From Cristatella mucedo (Eukaryota > Bryozoa > Phylactolaemata > Cristatellidae), in contig WPIO01000072.1 of NCBI GenBank assembly GCA_009760855.2, positions 226,001-286,000 of the forward strand: a stretch of DNA of 60,000 bases. The letters are read 5' to 3'. A program made the position numbers and the translations under genes. Below are positions 35,530 to 46,199 of the stretch, one piece after another. The stretch's first letter is position 1. Each line of letters begins with the position of its first letter. The notes beneath the pieces were generated by a model. The model saw only the letters and a program-made list of their open reading frames with translations, was not told the DNA's origin and ran no database searches.

Positions 35530-35668
35530 CAATGTCAACGAGGCCGCACTGCTTGGCTGGGCTGAGGTCCTGAAGATTCTTTACAAACACGCCTCCTGTG
35601 TAGCTGCTGCTTACATCGAGGCCGAGACCACCGACGTCCTTGCTGAGCAAATCGGCAGTGACCCACTT
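35530..35668 (-). CDS. PDZ-domain scaffold gene, exon A (first half of the PDZ domain)
   Basis: Seen: the acceptor gatgtggttgtag| (AG at 35670-35669), 46 codons plus 1 base and the donor ATTG|GTAAGA (intron from 35529). The peptide is KWVTADLLSKDVGGLGLDVS then SSYTGGVFVKNLQDLSPAK and QCGLVDI. It has the PDZ carboxylate-binding loop GLGL, strand C GVFVKNL and helix aA SPAKQCGL. Exon B continues it in phase as GDRIVS. This frame is not the longest one here; the longer overlapping frame is a shadow. The exon begins at phase 0, so at least one upstream exon is expected to the right, but none was identified. Confidence 0.85.
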
Positions 35669-35985
35669 CTACAACCACATCGTCAAAACTAGCTGCAGAA
35701 AGTCTGCAATAGCCAAAAAAAAGCATAGTCCTTGCGGACCGATTTGCACTTAGCAAGCAGGCAGCATCCGTGGGGTAATAATAATGACACTTGTACAGTA
35801 AGCTAAGCAGTCGAGTAGCCAAGGAGGGGCAGGAAGCAGAGGGCTATCACCCCCTAGTTTAGTCGCGGGCCACTGGGCACCACCTCGGATCAACGTCTGT
35901 CACCATTTAATACTTTGGAGGAAGGAGCAACATACAAAGGCCAACGTCTGTGGTTTGTCCCAGTCTGGGACTCAGTCAAGAGCAA

Positions 35986-36010
35986 GCAGCAGCAGCAGCA
36001 GCAGCAGCAG
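35986..36010. repeat. (CAG)8 microsatellite
   Basis: Eight uninterrupted CAG units on the plus strand outside any exon called here. Confidence 0.95.
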
Positions 36011-36214
36011 TCATGGAATGACAACCCCAGTAGTCACCACGAGCTTTATTTCAGTTGATGCTAATGCAAAGCCCTCTTTCCACTCTGTTTGCCCTCCCCC
36101 ACCCTCTTAATATGGCAACCCCTAGCGGCTCCCCTACCCCATCTTCATGCCCGGCTGCCCAATAGGGTTAATCGGTAAGTGGTCGCACATCCCGACTTGG
36201 GGTGTTTCAGTGTC

Positions 36215-36555
36215 AACGATTAGCTCTGCAGGTCCTAGACTGTGGAACTCACTTCCACAGTTCTTACGAAACGACAACTACTCTCCAACTGCCGACTATG
36301 GCACATCCTTTTCAGCGGTCCTGAGCTGCTACTTCTATGCTACTCACTACCTCAACTGCTCTCCTGACTCTGCTATGCTTCCCACTTTCTCTTGGTTGGG
36401 TGAGACGAAGTCTGTTGGCTACCGAATGCGTACCGAAAGCCGCTTAGGCTGTGAGTTCGCTATACAAAACTCTCCTGCGTAACACCCACATGGTCTTTGT
36501 GGAGTTACAGACGGAGAAAAATTACTATTACTATTACATTACATTACATTACCGA
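36215..36555 (+). mobile_element. LINE-B 3' end, well preserved
   Basis: The open frame to 36482 reads AGPRLWNSLPQFLRNDNYS, then AVLSCYFYATHYLNCSPDS and SRLGCEFAIQNSPA with a stop. The 3' end has the usual acacccacatggtctttgtg and (ATTAC)n. The cleanest copy of the family's C-terminus in the window. Confidence 0.88.
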
Positions 36556-36559
36556 TACA

Positions 36560-37475
36560 CGTAACGTGTGTTATGCACATGCCCTGAAAGCCATATGTGT
36601 CATTAGGATCAGCCGATGTTTTCCGTAGTCCAATGATTATGGCACGGTATCCACTTCAAGACGTGAACCAATCATCCCCATCAGAAGTGCAAACAGGACC
36701 ATTGAAGAGATCACTGCTCAAACTTGGAGTATGCCATTATTTTCGAAATCCTCAGCTGAAGATGCTGCTCTGGCTGCGAATGCCTTACGGCACAACACCA
36801 ACGTCAACCTAAAGGTGAGGCATCATCACAGCAAAGTGTTGAACGGCATTCTGCTTCACTGCCGGCATCAGCTCAGCCAGGTCAAGGAGATGCTCTCCAT
36901 TATCATGGCGATGCAGGCGATCCATTGAGACACTCGACAGATCCCGAGTCAAGACCTGCCATTTTGACATACGACTACAACATTGTCGATGAGATACATC
37001 GTTTGCACCTGCTTCGGGCGCTGATTCCTCCCACCGAATGCGTCAAATGGTGGCGTATACCCAACCCGGATATTTGAAAAAGCCGTGTGTCGCCCTCAGC
37101 CATTGGGGTGTTTCACCTATATAAGTGGTTTTAGTATTCCTTTTTATCACTGCGAGTGTTTACTGCTCATAATGTTTCCTTATCTCTCTTTCACCGGCTC
37201 GGGCTTATTCGCAACAGGCGGGTTCGTTGGCACATGGAAGAAGGTCGGAAGCACAGGGTGCAAACCTCTTGGACATCAAAAGCAGCTACCAGTCATACCA
37301 CGACAAGGCGATGTAGGTGGCCACAGACTTAATGAACAAAGAGGTGCACATCACAAGGAAGTAGGGTATTGAGAAACAGGCGACTAAGGTAATCGCTGAA
37401 AATCGAATTCGGTTGCAAAGGTGAGTCGATGAATCTGATTCCATGCAATCACGCATGTGCAATCAGGCGCTTGCA
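36560..37475 (+). other. Unassigned sequence between LINE-B and LINE-A
   Basis: Contains open frames at 36597-36928 and 37085-37372. Possibly part of the hAT element that resumes after the LINE-A, but no motif was secured. Confidence 0.3.
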
Positions 37476-37479
37476 GCTG

Positions 37480-38095
37480 GTGCAAAACTCTGCAGCTAGG
37501 CTTGTCTGTCATGAGCGTTGCCACATCACACCACTTCTCACCGACCTGCACTGGCTACCAATCAAGTAATGCATAGACTTCAAGGTTTTGTCGCTCACTT
37601 TTAGGTCCCTTTATTCTTTGGCTCTAGCCTACCTATCAGATCTATTTCCCCAACCAGGCCAAGCATTGTACCACCCGCTTTTCAGAATGGAACTGTTTAC
37701 CTATACCTCGTACAAACCTCAAATCCTTTGGAGACCGTGCATTTAGTTCGTATGCTCCCAAAGCCTGGAACTCCATCACGACTTCCATCATGACATCCCC
37801 TGCCTGACCACATTTAAAAAGAAATTAAAAACGCACCTGTTTATGACAGCATTTAGTGGGTTCCTGTGATTTGCCCTTTATGTGTTTATGCGTGCTGACA
37901 CTGTTGCATGCTGTCACTAACCACACTTGCATGCTGACTCTGTGCATGTCACCCCTAACCACGTTATTCATGCTGTTTTTCAAGCATGATACCACTCATC
38001 ATTCGATCGTGTTTCCTTTGCAGCAAATGTAAAGCGTGTAGAAAGAGATTGAGTTCTCTGAGGGCGCTTTATCAAGTGTATTATTATTATTATTA
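37480..38095 (+). mobile_element. LINE-A 3' half
   Basis: Coding remnants from the LQLVQNSAARLVC equivalent (37485) through WLPIK, SLALAYLSDLFP and NLKSFGDRAFSSYAPKAWN-like blocks. 3' UTR, tail (aatgtaaagcgtgtagaaag) and (ATT)n end near 38095. A few stops. Confidence 0.85.
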
Positions 38096-38195
38096 TTGTC
38101 ATCAGTATTCCCATGAGCCAGAGCCTGCCTTGCTGCGGTCGCGTGTAGAGTCGGTCAATATTCTCGTCCAGGGAAACGTGCTCGAGCACCTCGAG

Positions 38196-38650
38196 TTAAT
38201 GTGCAACTGGGACGTCGAGCTTGCCACGATCTTGCTCGAGAATAACCCCCTGTAGAACGCCGTGACGACAAGCCATGAAATTCAGGAGTAGATCATACGC
38301 GCACATGCTCACTTTGTTCATAAGAGTCTTGATGACGAGGTATGCAACGTTTATGGCCTGCGAGATGCATGATGCAGCAAGAAGTAACTGGCTATTATGA
38401 ATCACTTTGTTCAGCTCAAATCCGGCAAGCAACTCATCGAACTGAAGCGTGTGACAAGCATATGCACCCACACATTCAGACGAAAAATCACCCCCATCCG
38501 ATTGGCGATCGTCAACGGATAGTGCTATGATGGTGAGGCCAATCTGATCGGTGACATTAATGGTCGGCAAGCCTTCAGTGGAAGTAACTGAACGAGTTGG
38601 CATTCTGGGGGCATTATTGGGCAAACCAGTTCCAGCTAGCCCTGGTTGTG
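38196..38650 (-). pseudogene. Unidentified coding-like open frame, minus strand
   Basis: Open for about 150 codons to TAA at 38196, preceded by an in-frame TGA (~38660) and then 35 more open codons back to a possible acceptor (acttactaaacag-like, ~38745). Segments look protein-like: GLPTINVTDQIGLTIIALSV and FELNKVIHNSQLLLAASCIS, the second amphipathic and helix-prone. No family was recognised. It may be an exon with an alternative start, or a relic. Confidence 0.3.
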
Positions 38651-38829
38651 GTCAGCGGGTGTCATTGTTCTCTTCTTCGAAGTCAGTAATTGATATAACC
38701 AATGTGGCAATGGGTTCTTGCAAGTGCAATGCCAAACTGTTTAGTAAGCAAAAGAGAACGTACAAGACCTAATCAACGAGCTGCAGTTGAGACAGGTCGT
38801 GGCCTGAACCACGAGATTGCACTAGTAGT

Positions 38830-39690
38830 AAGTCCAGTAGATAAGAGATTGTCGTCATTTTGGAGTGTTACAATGCTTAATCGGCATTTTCACCGAGATC
38901 CTTGAAGTCATTGAACGAATGGAGGTGAACGGATGCACGACCTCGGATAGAATCAAGGTGACATACCTCCTCGACCACATGATTCCATTCAAGCTTGCCT
39001 TATCAAACATCTCATGGACCACTTGCTATTGATAATGCCCGAGCTACAGCAGTTGTTGAAAAACATGATCAGGTTATTGTCAATGCCTTGCAGTGGTCAT
39101 TTCAGGGACCGATACAGATGCATAGCATCGTGAAATCGACGTGTGCAATGTCCATGACCACCAACTACATCCGACCTGGTCGGCCTCGTCGCAATGAGAA
39201 CACGAATAGGCAACAAATGCGTCTTCTGTGTCGTCTTATTCTAAGCAACAATTGACAAGAAGCAGTCAGAAATATACTTTCGGTTTGTCAAGGAGTGCGC
39301 AGAAATGCTCTGCCTGGCTGCTAATTCTAGAACGTAGACTTCCCAGACGTCCAGCTGATCTTCATGGGATAGCAGTTCATAACTTTGGCAGGGAAACATG
39401 TTCGGACTAAGCACTGAAGAATGTTAGGACATTTCATCTTGCAGTCATACTGCCATTGTCCGGCGGAGCCGATGCCACCTATGACCTACTGTACAAGCTG
39501 GTGCGCGACTTATTCTGACACTGTCAGTGTCAAACTCCATGGCTGAATGTGTCTTCAGCATATTAAAAATTATCAAGACATGCCTTCGAAGGATGATGGA
39601 TACAGATATCCAGCATCGGACCCGAGCTCTTACATGTCGGGAAAGCAACTGCTGAGATGAGGCTAAATGATGAGATCGTCACATACTTTT
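38830..39690 (+). pseudogene. Decayed hAT-superfamily transposase
   Basis: Frameshifted plus-strand remnants follow the hAT order. First IGIFTEILEVIERMEVNG and IKVTYLLDHMIPFKLALSN (~38875-39015), equivalent to the post-TRW region of the catalytic domain. Then VVEKHDQVIVNAL (~39045-39090), and last LSVSNSMAECVFSILKIIKT (~39518-39577), the characteristic C-terminal dimerisation motif (consensus of the S-N-A-x-A-E-R-x-F-S-x-L-x-x-I-K-T type). Stops between blocks rule out activity. Terminal inverted repeats were not located. Family-level placement rests mainly on the last motif. Confidence 0.6.
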
Positions 39691-39699
39691 AATCTATAA

Positions 39700-40670
39700 G
39701 CAGCCGGCCACTCACGTGCTCATAATAGAGTTGCGATTTCCACTGTATTTATGATTCTTGGCAGGGCTTGCCCATACCTGAAAGCCCTGGCTCTGCGACT
39801 GAGCTTTGCCATTATGCCGAAGCAGAGGTAACTCTCCATGTTTAATGTGACAACAACTACTTTTAAATCGAGAAGCATGCTTCTTTTAATGGAGATTGCA
39901 AATTGCATGACTGAACGAAAATGGAAGAGGCTAGAACGCCTGCCTGCAGCTGAAGCTGGCGCCAGCTACCACACAGGATGATGAAGTCGAGAACTCTTTA
40001 CAGCAGACAGATGAAACCGACTGACGAGTAAACACGATGGCACCAAGTAGTATTAACTACATTCAAGGAGCTGCTGTGTAAAAATTGAGCCATTGAAAAA
40101 CTGTTGGTACTAAAGCAATTAGTCAAGCATAAGCGGAGCCTATGAAAGAACTTGCCTCTTGTCTTCTGTGCTTGCCGGCACTTTACATCTCCCCTCAGGC
40201 TTACATGTGCTCCCGATGACCGGCAATGGCCCACACAAGTAGCCTGGTGGGGAAGAACTAACAGACAGGTGACTGCTTAGATCTAGTCATCATTCATACC
40301 TAAAGCTTACCGAGTACTGACAATAAGCTCCTGCTGATGTTTGCAGTTTTTGCAAAGAGCAGTTCTCACGATGTTGCCATCCTCTAAAAACAGAATCTTT
40401 ATGGCATGTGCTAGCCTACATTGATGACTGTTTATGCTGCTTAAACTGGCACGAGGACGATGAACACGATTCGCTAGTTTGCTGCTCAGCTGTTCCCTTT
40501 TTGTGACTGACTACTTCAAAACTTTCTTTTCGTCGATTACTTCAGATAGGAGCTTTCAGCTTTGCATGCGGCCAGCCAAGCAGCCTTTCAGTGACCTGCT
40601 CGAACTCTGTGACCAGGTCTCTGGCCCAGATTAAATCGTGAGCAGACTATGCACCGGGCCGATAAAAAAT
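39700..40670. other. Unassigned sequence
   Basis: No exon, tRNA or repeat family could be supported. Confidence 0.4.
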
Positions 40671-40674
40671 CTTA

Positions 40675-40835
40675 GTGGATTTAACAGCCTCATTTGTATA
40701 GCAGCAGAGGAGCCTTATCGGATATCATCGACGGTTGTAGTTGGCAATAAAGAATCGCCAACTGCAGGATTCGAACCCAAAACCTCGGTCGTGAAGAGCA
40801 AGCACCTTGCCTCCTGAGCTATCACGACCCAGTAG
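40675..40835 (-). mobile_element. SINE1
   Basis: Reverse orientation: tail aacagcctcatttgtatagc, body, a reversed B box (ggattcgaaccc, ~40768-40779) and A-box region (ctcctgagctatcacgacc). Confidence 0.8.
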
Positions 40836-41320
40836 CCTCTCCTACCTGAGAAATTCAATACTGACTGAATACAAGCAGTACAACGACATCTAGCAGAGCC
40901 CGACACATGGTCGCTTTCAACGGCCACCTACTCGCTTGCATGGCAACACGACACAATTTTGGGCTGAAAATTAATTCAGTTGCTTCAATGCATGGCAGTG
41001 ATGGTTGCCAAAGAAGGACTCGATCAAAGACACACAATACACAGATGCTAAACAAATAAAAAGCAAAATAATCATTACGCACACCAATACCACTAAGCAT
41101 CGGGCCTGGTTCCACTTACAAAAATATGCACGTTTCACATTGTATCCTCGACATGGCATGTAGAAAAGGCGAACAGATGACAGTCTGCATGCGCGACATT
41201 ATGCCGGGCTTGCATGTGCTGGGCAAGCAGCACGTTTGTGTGGGGGTGCAAGTGCACATGAGTGAGAATGATCGTGTGCATGCAGATGCAGCCCGTGGTT
41301 GTCTAACCTTAACTTTGAGC

Positions 41321-41326
41321 TTTATT
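41321..41326 (-). terminator. Possible poly(A) signal after the 41656 stop
   Basis: The minus strand reads AATAAA about 330 nt after the TAG at 41656. Confidence 0.35.
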
Positions 41327-41655
41327 TTAGGTATCATTATCTTCTCTTGTATTTAACAAGGAATCAATAGTGCTGCAATTTGAAGCCTTCAATCTAGCAC
41401 CCACGTAAACTTTGGGATCTATGCATGATCTTCAGTAAACGCAATTCCTTGAGTTATTAATTTTCCAGTCGAAGATTGCTTATGTTTATCTGGTGTAACT
41501 AAATGTACTAATCATACGTTTGGCTTGTTTGGCTGTGATGACAAATTTCGTTTCTTACTGAAGCAAGCAGCAACAGCTCTTGCCAAAGTCCAAATATAGG
41601 CAGATGCGGACTCAATTTGCTAAGCAGAACCACACCCTTTAAGGACACATTCATG

Positions 41656-42404
41656 CTAGTACTCGACAGTCCAAAAGATTGATAAAGGTCCGTAGGGAAA
41701 TCCCTTTAGTGGAGGATTGCATGTAACACTGCCTAGCAAACTTAGGTAAGCATGCGGGAAAAGTCTAGTGATATTTGGCTGACTCAGATAGTCTTTCAGC
41801 AGACGGCTGTTTAGTTCTGTATTTAAAAAAGGAGTCCTTTCCAGAATGGTGCTTGTAAAATAGACAGTGTACTGACAAGTTGCTGACAAGCTATAGGCAT
41901 TCGGCCATGAGTCACACTGGAGATCCAGATCTTTACACTTTGATGCGTCAGCCGACATGCGGCAGTCTGATTGCTTTAGAAAGGCAGACGGACCACATGT
42001 AAATACATGGGCCGTCACCGACTGAGCACTGCGGTCTGCAAGAAGCTGCTTTACAGTCACAATATTTGCACAGTCGCAGGTGTGAGTTCCAAACGCAGAC
42101 AATGGTGTCTGCCGGCTAGCGACACGGTAAGCTAAGAGGCTGCTGAATGCCGTTGCTAATCTCAGCTTGAGTGAGTCATTAGCCACAGCCCCAGCACTGA
42201 CTGACCTGCAGTGGCTGGCAGGCATCGTCCAGTGCAGCCACGGCTCTCGCACCACCGTCGTGCTTATCGTGCTGCTTGCCGTGACATTGCTACAATTAAA
42301 GACGAAGGCGACGCTTGTTATAGCTTTATCGGCAAGGTTGCCCCAACTACCAGTCGAACGAGCTCTGCACCCCGTCGAGCCCGACTGGTGTGGGAGCACA
42401 GCAG
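41656..42404 (-). CDS. Large exon of a putative secreted or membrane glycoprotein
   Basis: Seen: the acceptor ctttggcagttctcag| (AG at 42406-42405), 2 bases, 248 codons and TAG at 41658-41656. An alternative acceptor 9 nt upstream is also possible. The peptide has 11 Cys (for example THTCDCAN, FTCGPS, SATCQYTVYF) and N-glycosylation sequons at NCSNVTAS, ANDSLK and QPNITRL; it ends near CNPPLKGFPYGPLSIF. Known: spaced Cys with sequons are typical of extracellular domains. No family was recognised. The 2-base entry phase fits the 1-base exit of the exon at 47768, suggesting one gene, but exons in between are not excluded. Confidence 0.6.
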
Positions 42405-42725
42405 CTGAGAACTGCCAAAGGAGGCTCAGCTCTCTTGCTCTCTAAAATGTGGCTGACGTGCATGGCTGCCGTGCATGGCTGGTGTGCGTGCGACTTCAGC
42501 TGAGACCCTTCGCAGACAGTCCTGATCAAAAGGTTTGTGCTGTATGGCGACATAAAGTACAACGATACTTACAGACCACCAAGGAGAGGTTATTCATTGT
42601 ACTAAAAATGTGGTTATTCAATGGGCATTCTGATTACTTTAGCATTGCACCGTCAGATGTAGCTATCTGTCTCTCTTTGTCTCTCTTCCTTCTCCACCAT
42701 CTCTGCCTGTCCATTTGTCTCTACA

Positions 42726-42812
42726 TCAATGCAGGCCGAAACACGCGCACGCATGCGTGCACGCACACGTGCACACACATAGACACACACATACACACAC
42801 ACACATGCACCC
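42726..42812. repeat. (CA)-rich imperfect microsatellite
   Basis: Alternating cacgcacg and acacac words over about 85 bp. Confidence 0.85.
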
Positions 42813-43095
42813 AGGCAATTAGGCAAAATGCCAAAGCATGATAGTCCCAATGTGTCACATTCGACTGGAAACCATTTTATATAGTATACAAAGAGTTCAA
42901 GCGCATTAATTTTAAGTGCTTCACGCGTGTACATATTTTTAAGATAAACAATCTTTGCTTTGTTTGCATTGGTATCATTTCAGAAATGCACGGTGCGAAG
43001 CTGCAAGCATGAGTGTGGTCCTCACTTGCGAGAAGTCGCGCATCAACAGTAAGCTGCTTCCACTTGACAACACGGCATCTTCGGGGCCCCACTTC

Positions 43096-43475
43096 TCAAA
43101 GAGCAAGGTAGGCTCTGGCAGAGCAGCAGGCATATATCAGCATCTGCATTGCAGGAGGCCCACTCGTCATAACTACCTCATCGTGCAAACGGAGGGGTGC
43201 AGTAACAAGTGGTGGCAGTAACAAGAGAGAGGCAGAAACATGAATCGGACACAAGCCCGAACCCTCCAAGCACCACTGTCTCTGATGGCTCAAAGGTGGT
43301 AGCTGCATAAAGGTACTAGACGGTTGCTTGTTGAGGGGCCCCACAAAATAAATGCAGAAGGAATTGTGGACCAGAGGCAGCAATATTGGTTGTGCTGGGA
43401 ATAGGTTCAATTGTATAGGTGGCAACAGTCGCAGGTTGCAGTCTAGCGATACGTCGAGAATTGTATGCTGCACCC
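43096..43475 (-). other. Ambiguous coding-like region between the two glycoprotein exons
   Basis: Two minus-strand frames are largely open. One (43473-43096) runs 125 codons without a stop. The other reads LQPATVATYTIEPIPSTTN, then an in-frame TAG, then TTFEPSETVVLGGFGLVSDS and a Cys-rich end. Acceptor-like (cctttatgcag) and donor-like (GATGAG|GTAGTT) sites occur. It could be an exon of the same gene or a relic; the frame cannot be decided by eye. Confidence 0.25.
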
Positions 43476-44064
43476 GAAACCTTGGTTGGGGGCTGAAAGG
43501 CTCAGCGTCGATTCGGCTTCTTTCCGTCTGAGTTTTTTAGCATTACTTTCCAATTCGACGGCCTGCTTTACTTTATTACTCAAATCCCTACTCAAAGTCG
43601 CAAGAAATATTGCTCAATCTAAGTTTCGTAGTTGTTACCAAAAGTCATTGCCGCTAGTTACCGGGAGATGGCCGGCTGCTCAGCACCGCCTCTGCCGCGT
43701 TGCCACGGCACACGGCACACGGGGCACAAGGTCACATGCAGTTTACAGGACGTGCAGATTTTCGCTGCATTTACGTGTAGTAATGCACATACATCTGGCA
43801 TGCGTGCTGGCATGCAGCAGTGGTGTTGGCCGTGTTGATCGATGGTGACCGCAGCTTGTCCGGCTGCCTCATCCAGTCAGGATTCTGGGTAAGGAAAGTC
43901 CTTCTACATATGGGGCGGTTGCTCCCTCATTCTAAGTAGATGTATGCTATAGTATGATGGCCATCGGGATCGCGAAGATATTAAAGGGCTCATTCTCGAA
44001 ATTGATATTGTTCAGCGATTGCCAATATTTTAATCGTACACTAATGCAATAGCATTCGCAAGAT

Positions 44065-44155
44065 ATCTTTATGCGAAGTACCTAGAAAGCGACTCGGTTC
44101 TCTTGTGGTGCTAGATAGATTTCTTCTTATTCTTAATTATTATCATTAATGGCAG
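44065..44155 (+). mobile_element. LINE-A-type tail fragment
   Basis: gcgaagtacctagaaagcga, then ctcggttctcttgtggtgct, and an A/T-rich end. Confidence 0.6.
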
Positions 44156-44786
44156 TCCAAAATAAGTCTTGGCTGCTGCAATTAAAATAAACCACCGTGG
44201 GGATTCTTAGCCTGAGCATAGATACACGGAAGGAGGCTAGCAGGCCCTGGCCTTGTTCTAGGACCGACCTCAAATACCTAACGACCGTAAGGGCAGGCAT
44301 GGTCTTACGATTTGCCATTCGACTACAATCGGCCACCCGGGCCAAGTCAACAGTTGGCGTATTCATCAGTATAATCACGCACATGCCTCCAATTCTGCGA
44401 AAAGCACCTCTCCCCAAGCACGGCAAGGCAGTATTTAGCCTAAACAGATTACAGCTAAGGCACAACTAGTGAGAGAGTTAGGTGGACGGGCCTTTACAGT
44501 GCCCCATAAGTAAGGTAGGAGTTATGAGCAAAGTGAAGTCAGTGAGAGAGGACAAGAAGTGGATTCAATCGATCCGTGGTAAATAATAATAAGAGTGTGT
44601 AATGTTCCAATAGAACTAAATTTCTTTCTGGCGATGAAAAGCGATGGAAAGAAACCGTGTGATTAGTCATAACATGCACAATTTCAGCATGCAGTGGCAC
44701 GAAAATAACAATTCAAAAAGATAGAGCAAAGGTAGTGAAGAGCAGGGGGATTTCTATCTTCTTTTTAAATGTTGTTAAGCCAGGAG

Positions 44787-44787
<1 letters not shown>

Positions 44788-44829
<42 letters not shown>
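44788..44829. repeat. (AT)n microsatellite
   Basis: About 42 bp of AT dinucleotides next to the SINE2 tail. Confidence 0.97.
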
Positions 44830-44832
<3 letters not shown>

Positions 44833-44972
44833 CATTTCTATAGCGCCCCAAGAGAACTTAATCTCTATTCAGGCGCTTCACATATGCCTCGGGGCTCGAG
44901 CCCACGACCTCAGCCAGACCTTGATCGTCGCTAGCATTTTAACCGTTGGACCAAACCAGCTCGGCAATTTTG
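44830..44972 (-). mobile_element. SINE2 nested in LINE-A
   Basis: Reversed LINE-A-like tail (agcgccccaagagaacttaa), a reversed B box (gggctcgagccc, ~44892), and the head ending ttggaccaaaccagctcggc. Confidence 0.8.
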
Positions 44973-45659
44973 TGAACGTCGGTCGAGAGTGAGATTCCAG
45001 GCTTTGGCAGCATATGAACTGAAGGCACGTTCGCCAAAAGATTTGAAACTGATTAGTGGCACAGCTAAGCGACTCGAGTCGGAAGAGCAGGTGAGAGGAT
45101 GAAATGGTGATTATGAAGCATTCAGATCGGTAGGGCCAAAGGGACTTACAAGTGAATGACAAACCTTGAAGTCGGTAGATGTCTGATGGGGAGCCAGTGA
45201 AAGTTGGTGAGATGTGGTGCAATATGGTAGCTGTGACTTTCATGAGAGACAAGCACTACAATTTTGCACCGTCCGTAATTGCATTGGCAGGAAGCCCTGC
45301 AAGTAGTGAGTTATGGAAATGTAGACAGGATGTCTTACATGCATAGACCAGCTTGGCTGCTGTACCCATATGAAACCTGCTATACGTATGCACTATGGAC
45401 TTGCCCTGGCCTAGAAGTTGGTGTGCCTCTTGAAAGGTGCCTCTTGAAAGGGATGAAAAATAAGACCTGGTGCCGGTGTCCAATATGTAAACACAATGGA
45501 AAGTCAGCCTTAGTTAGCTTTTCGAAAATCGACATCTTGTCGATCTATTGCTGACTAAGGAGCCTTTCATTGCCCACACCACCACCTTCGTGGGTGTGTC
45601 TTACATGCAACAGACGAACATGCAAGGACAGCCTTTTACTGGAATAAGGAATCGATTCC

Positions 45660-45795
45660 AAGCACCATTTAAGTGCTTGCCCTTCAAGACCTAGGTCGTG
45701 AGGTTCGAGTCTTGCGGTGGGCTATCCTGTATTGCCCACTGCAAGCGGTGATGATAGCAGTAAAAGCCTTTCTGCTGCTATATAAATGAGGCAGT
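45660..45795 (+). mobile_element. SINE1
   Basis: gcccttcaagacctaggtcg, a B box (ggttcgagtct), the body gcaagcggtgatgatagc and the tail gctatataaatgaggc. Confidence 0.78.
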
Positions 45796-46199
45796 TGAAT
45801 CAGTTAGCCTTGAACTTTAATATCCATGTGCTAAGTAGCCTGGCATGCTTGCACAAACGCTATCGCAAGCATGGTTTGACAGATGTCATACCTTTGATTG
45901 AATCCATTTTATCTGACCTAAAAACAAAGATAAACAATGTGAGGCCAAATCTAAACAAGCATTTTAGACCTCAGCAGCATATATTATATCAAAACGAGAA
46001 TACTCATCGTTCTTCACGATTATTCGGCATGGAAAAACAACCTTTCACATTTTCGCCATGCATCCTGCTTATGTGCAAGAGCTATAGAAGCCACAATATT
46101 TTCATGAAAGCAGAGCTATTATCTGAAGAAAACTATCAAATGACCAATGAGAGTTCGGCCAAAGAAAAAATCTCATACCAGCAGGAATCGTATACTTGA
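45786..46199 (+). other. 137-codon A/T-rich open frame, unidentified
   Basis: Opens at the SINE1 tail and stays open in A/T-rich DNA, which is statistically unusual. The peptide contains IPLIESILSDLKTKINNVRP and is otherwise basic and Ser-rich. No family recognised and no splice borders checked convincingly. Could be a repeat-encoded relic or an exon. Confidence 0.25.

Larger units (their letters stand above)
44583..45480 (-). mobile_element. LINE-A copy interrupted by (AT)n plus SINE2
   Basis: Left part 44583-44787 is tail and UTR, up to cttctttttaaatgttgtta. Right part from ~44975 resumes with gagattccaggctttggcag and the reversed ORF (minus strand: TILHHISPTFTGSP-like, ACKTSCLHFHNSLLAGLPAN). 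The interruption is exactly at the UTR/ORF border. Confidence 0.75.

Noticed and set aside
35535-35822. 95-codon minus-strand frame over exon A
   Set aside because: Longer than the true exon frame but contains no PDZ motif; the shorter frame with splice borders does.
43012-43110. Plus-strand exon with Cys pattern (CTVRSCKHECG)
   Set aside because: The acceptor (tatcatttcag) is good, but the frame with the Cys pattern stops after 22 codons and no partner exon was found.
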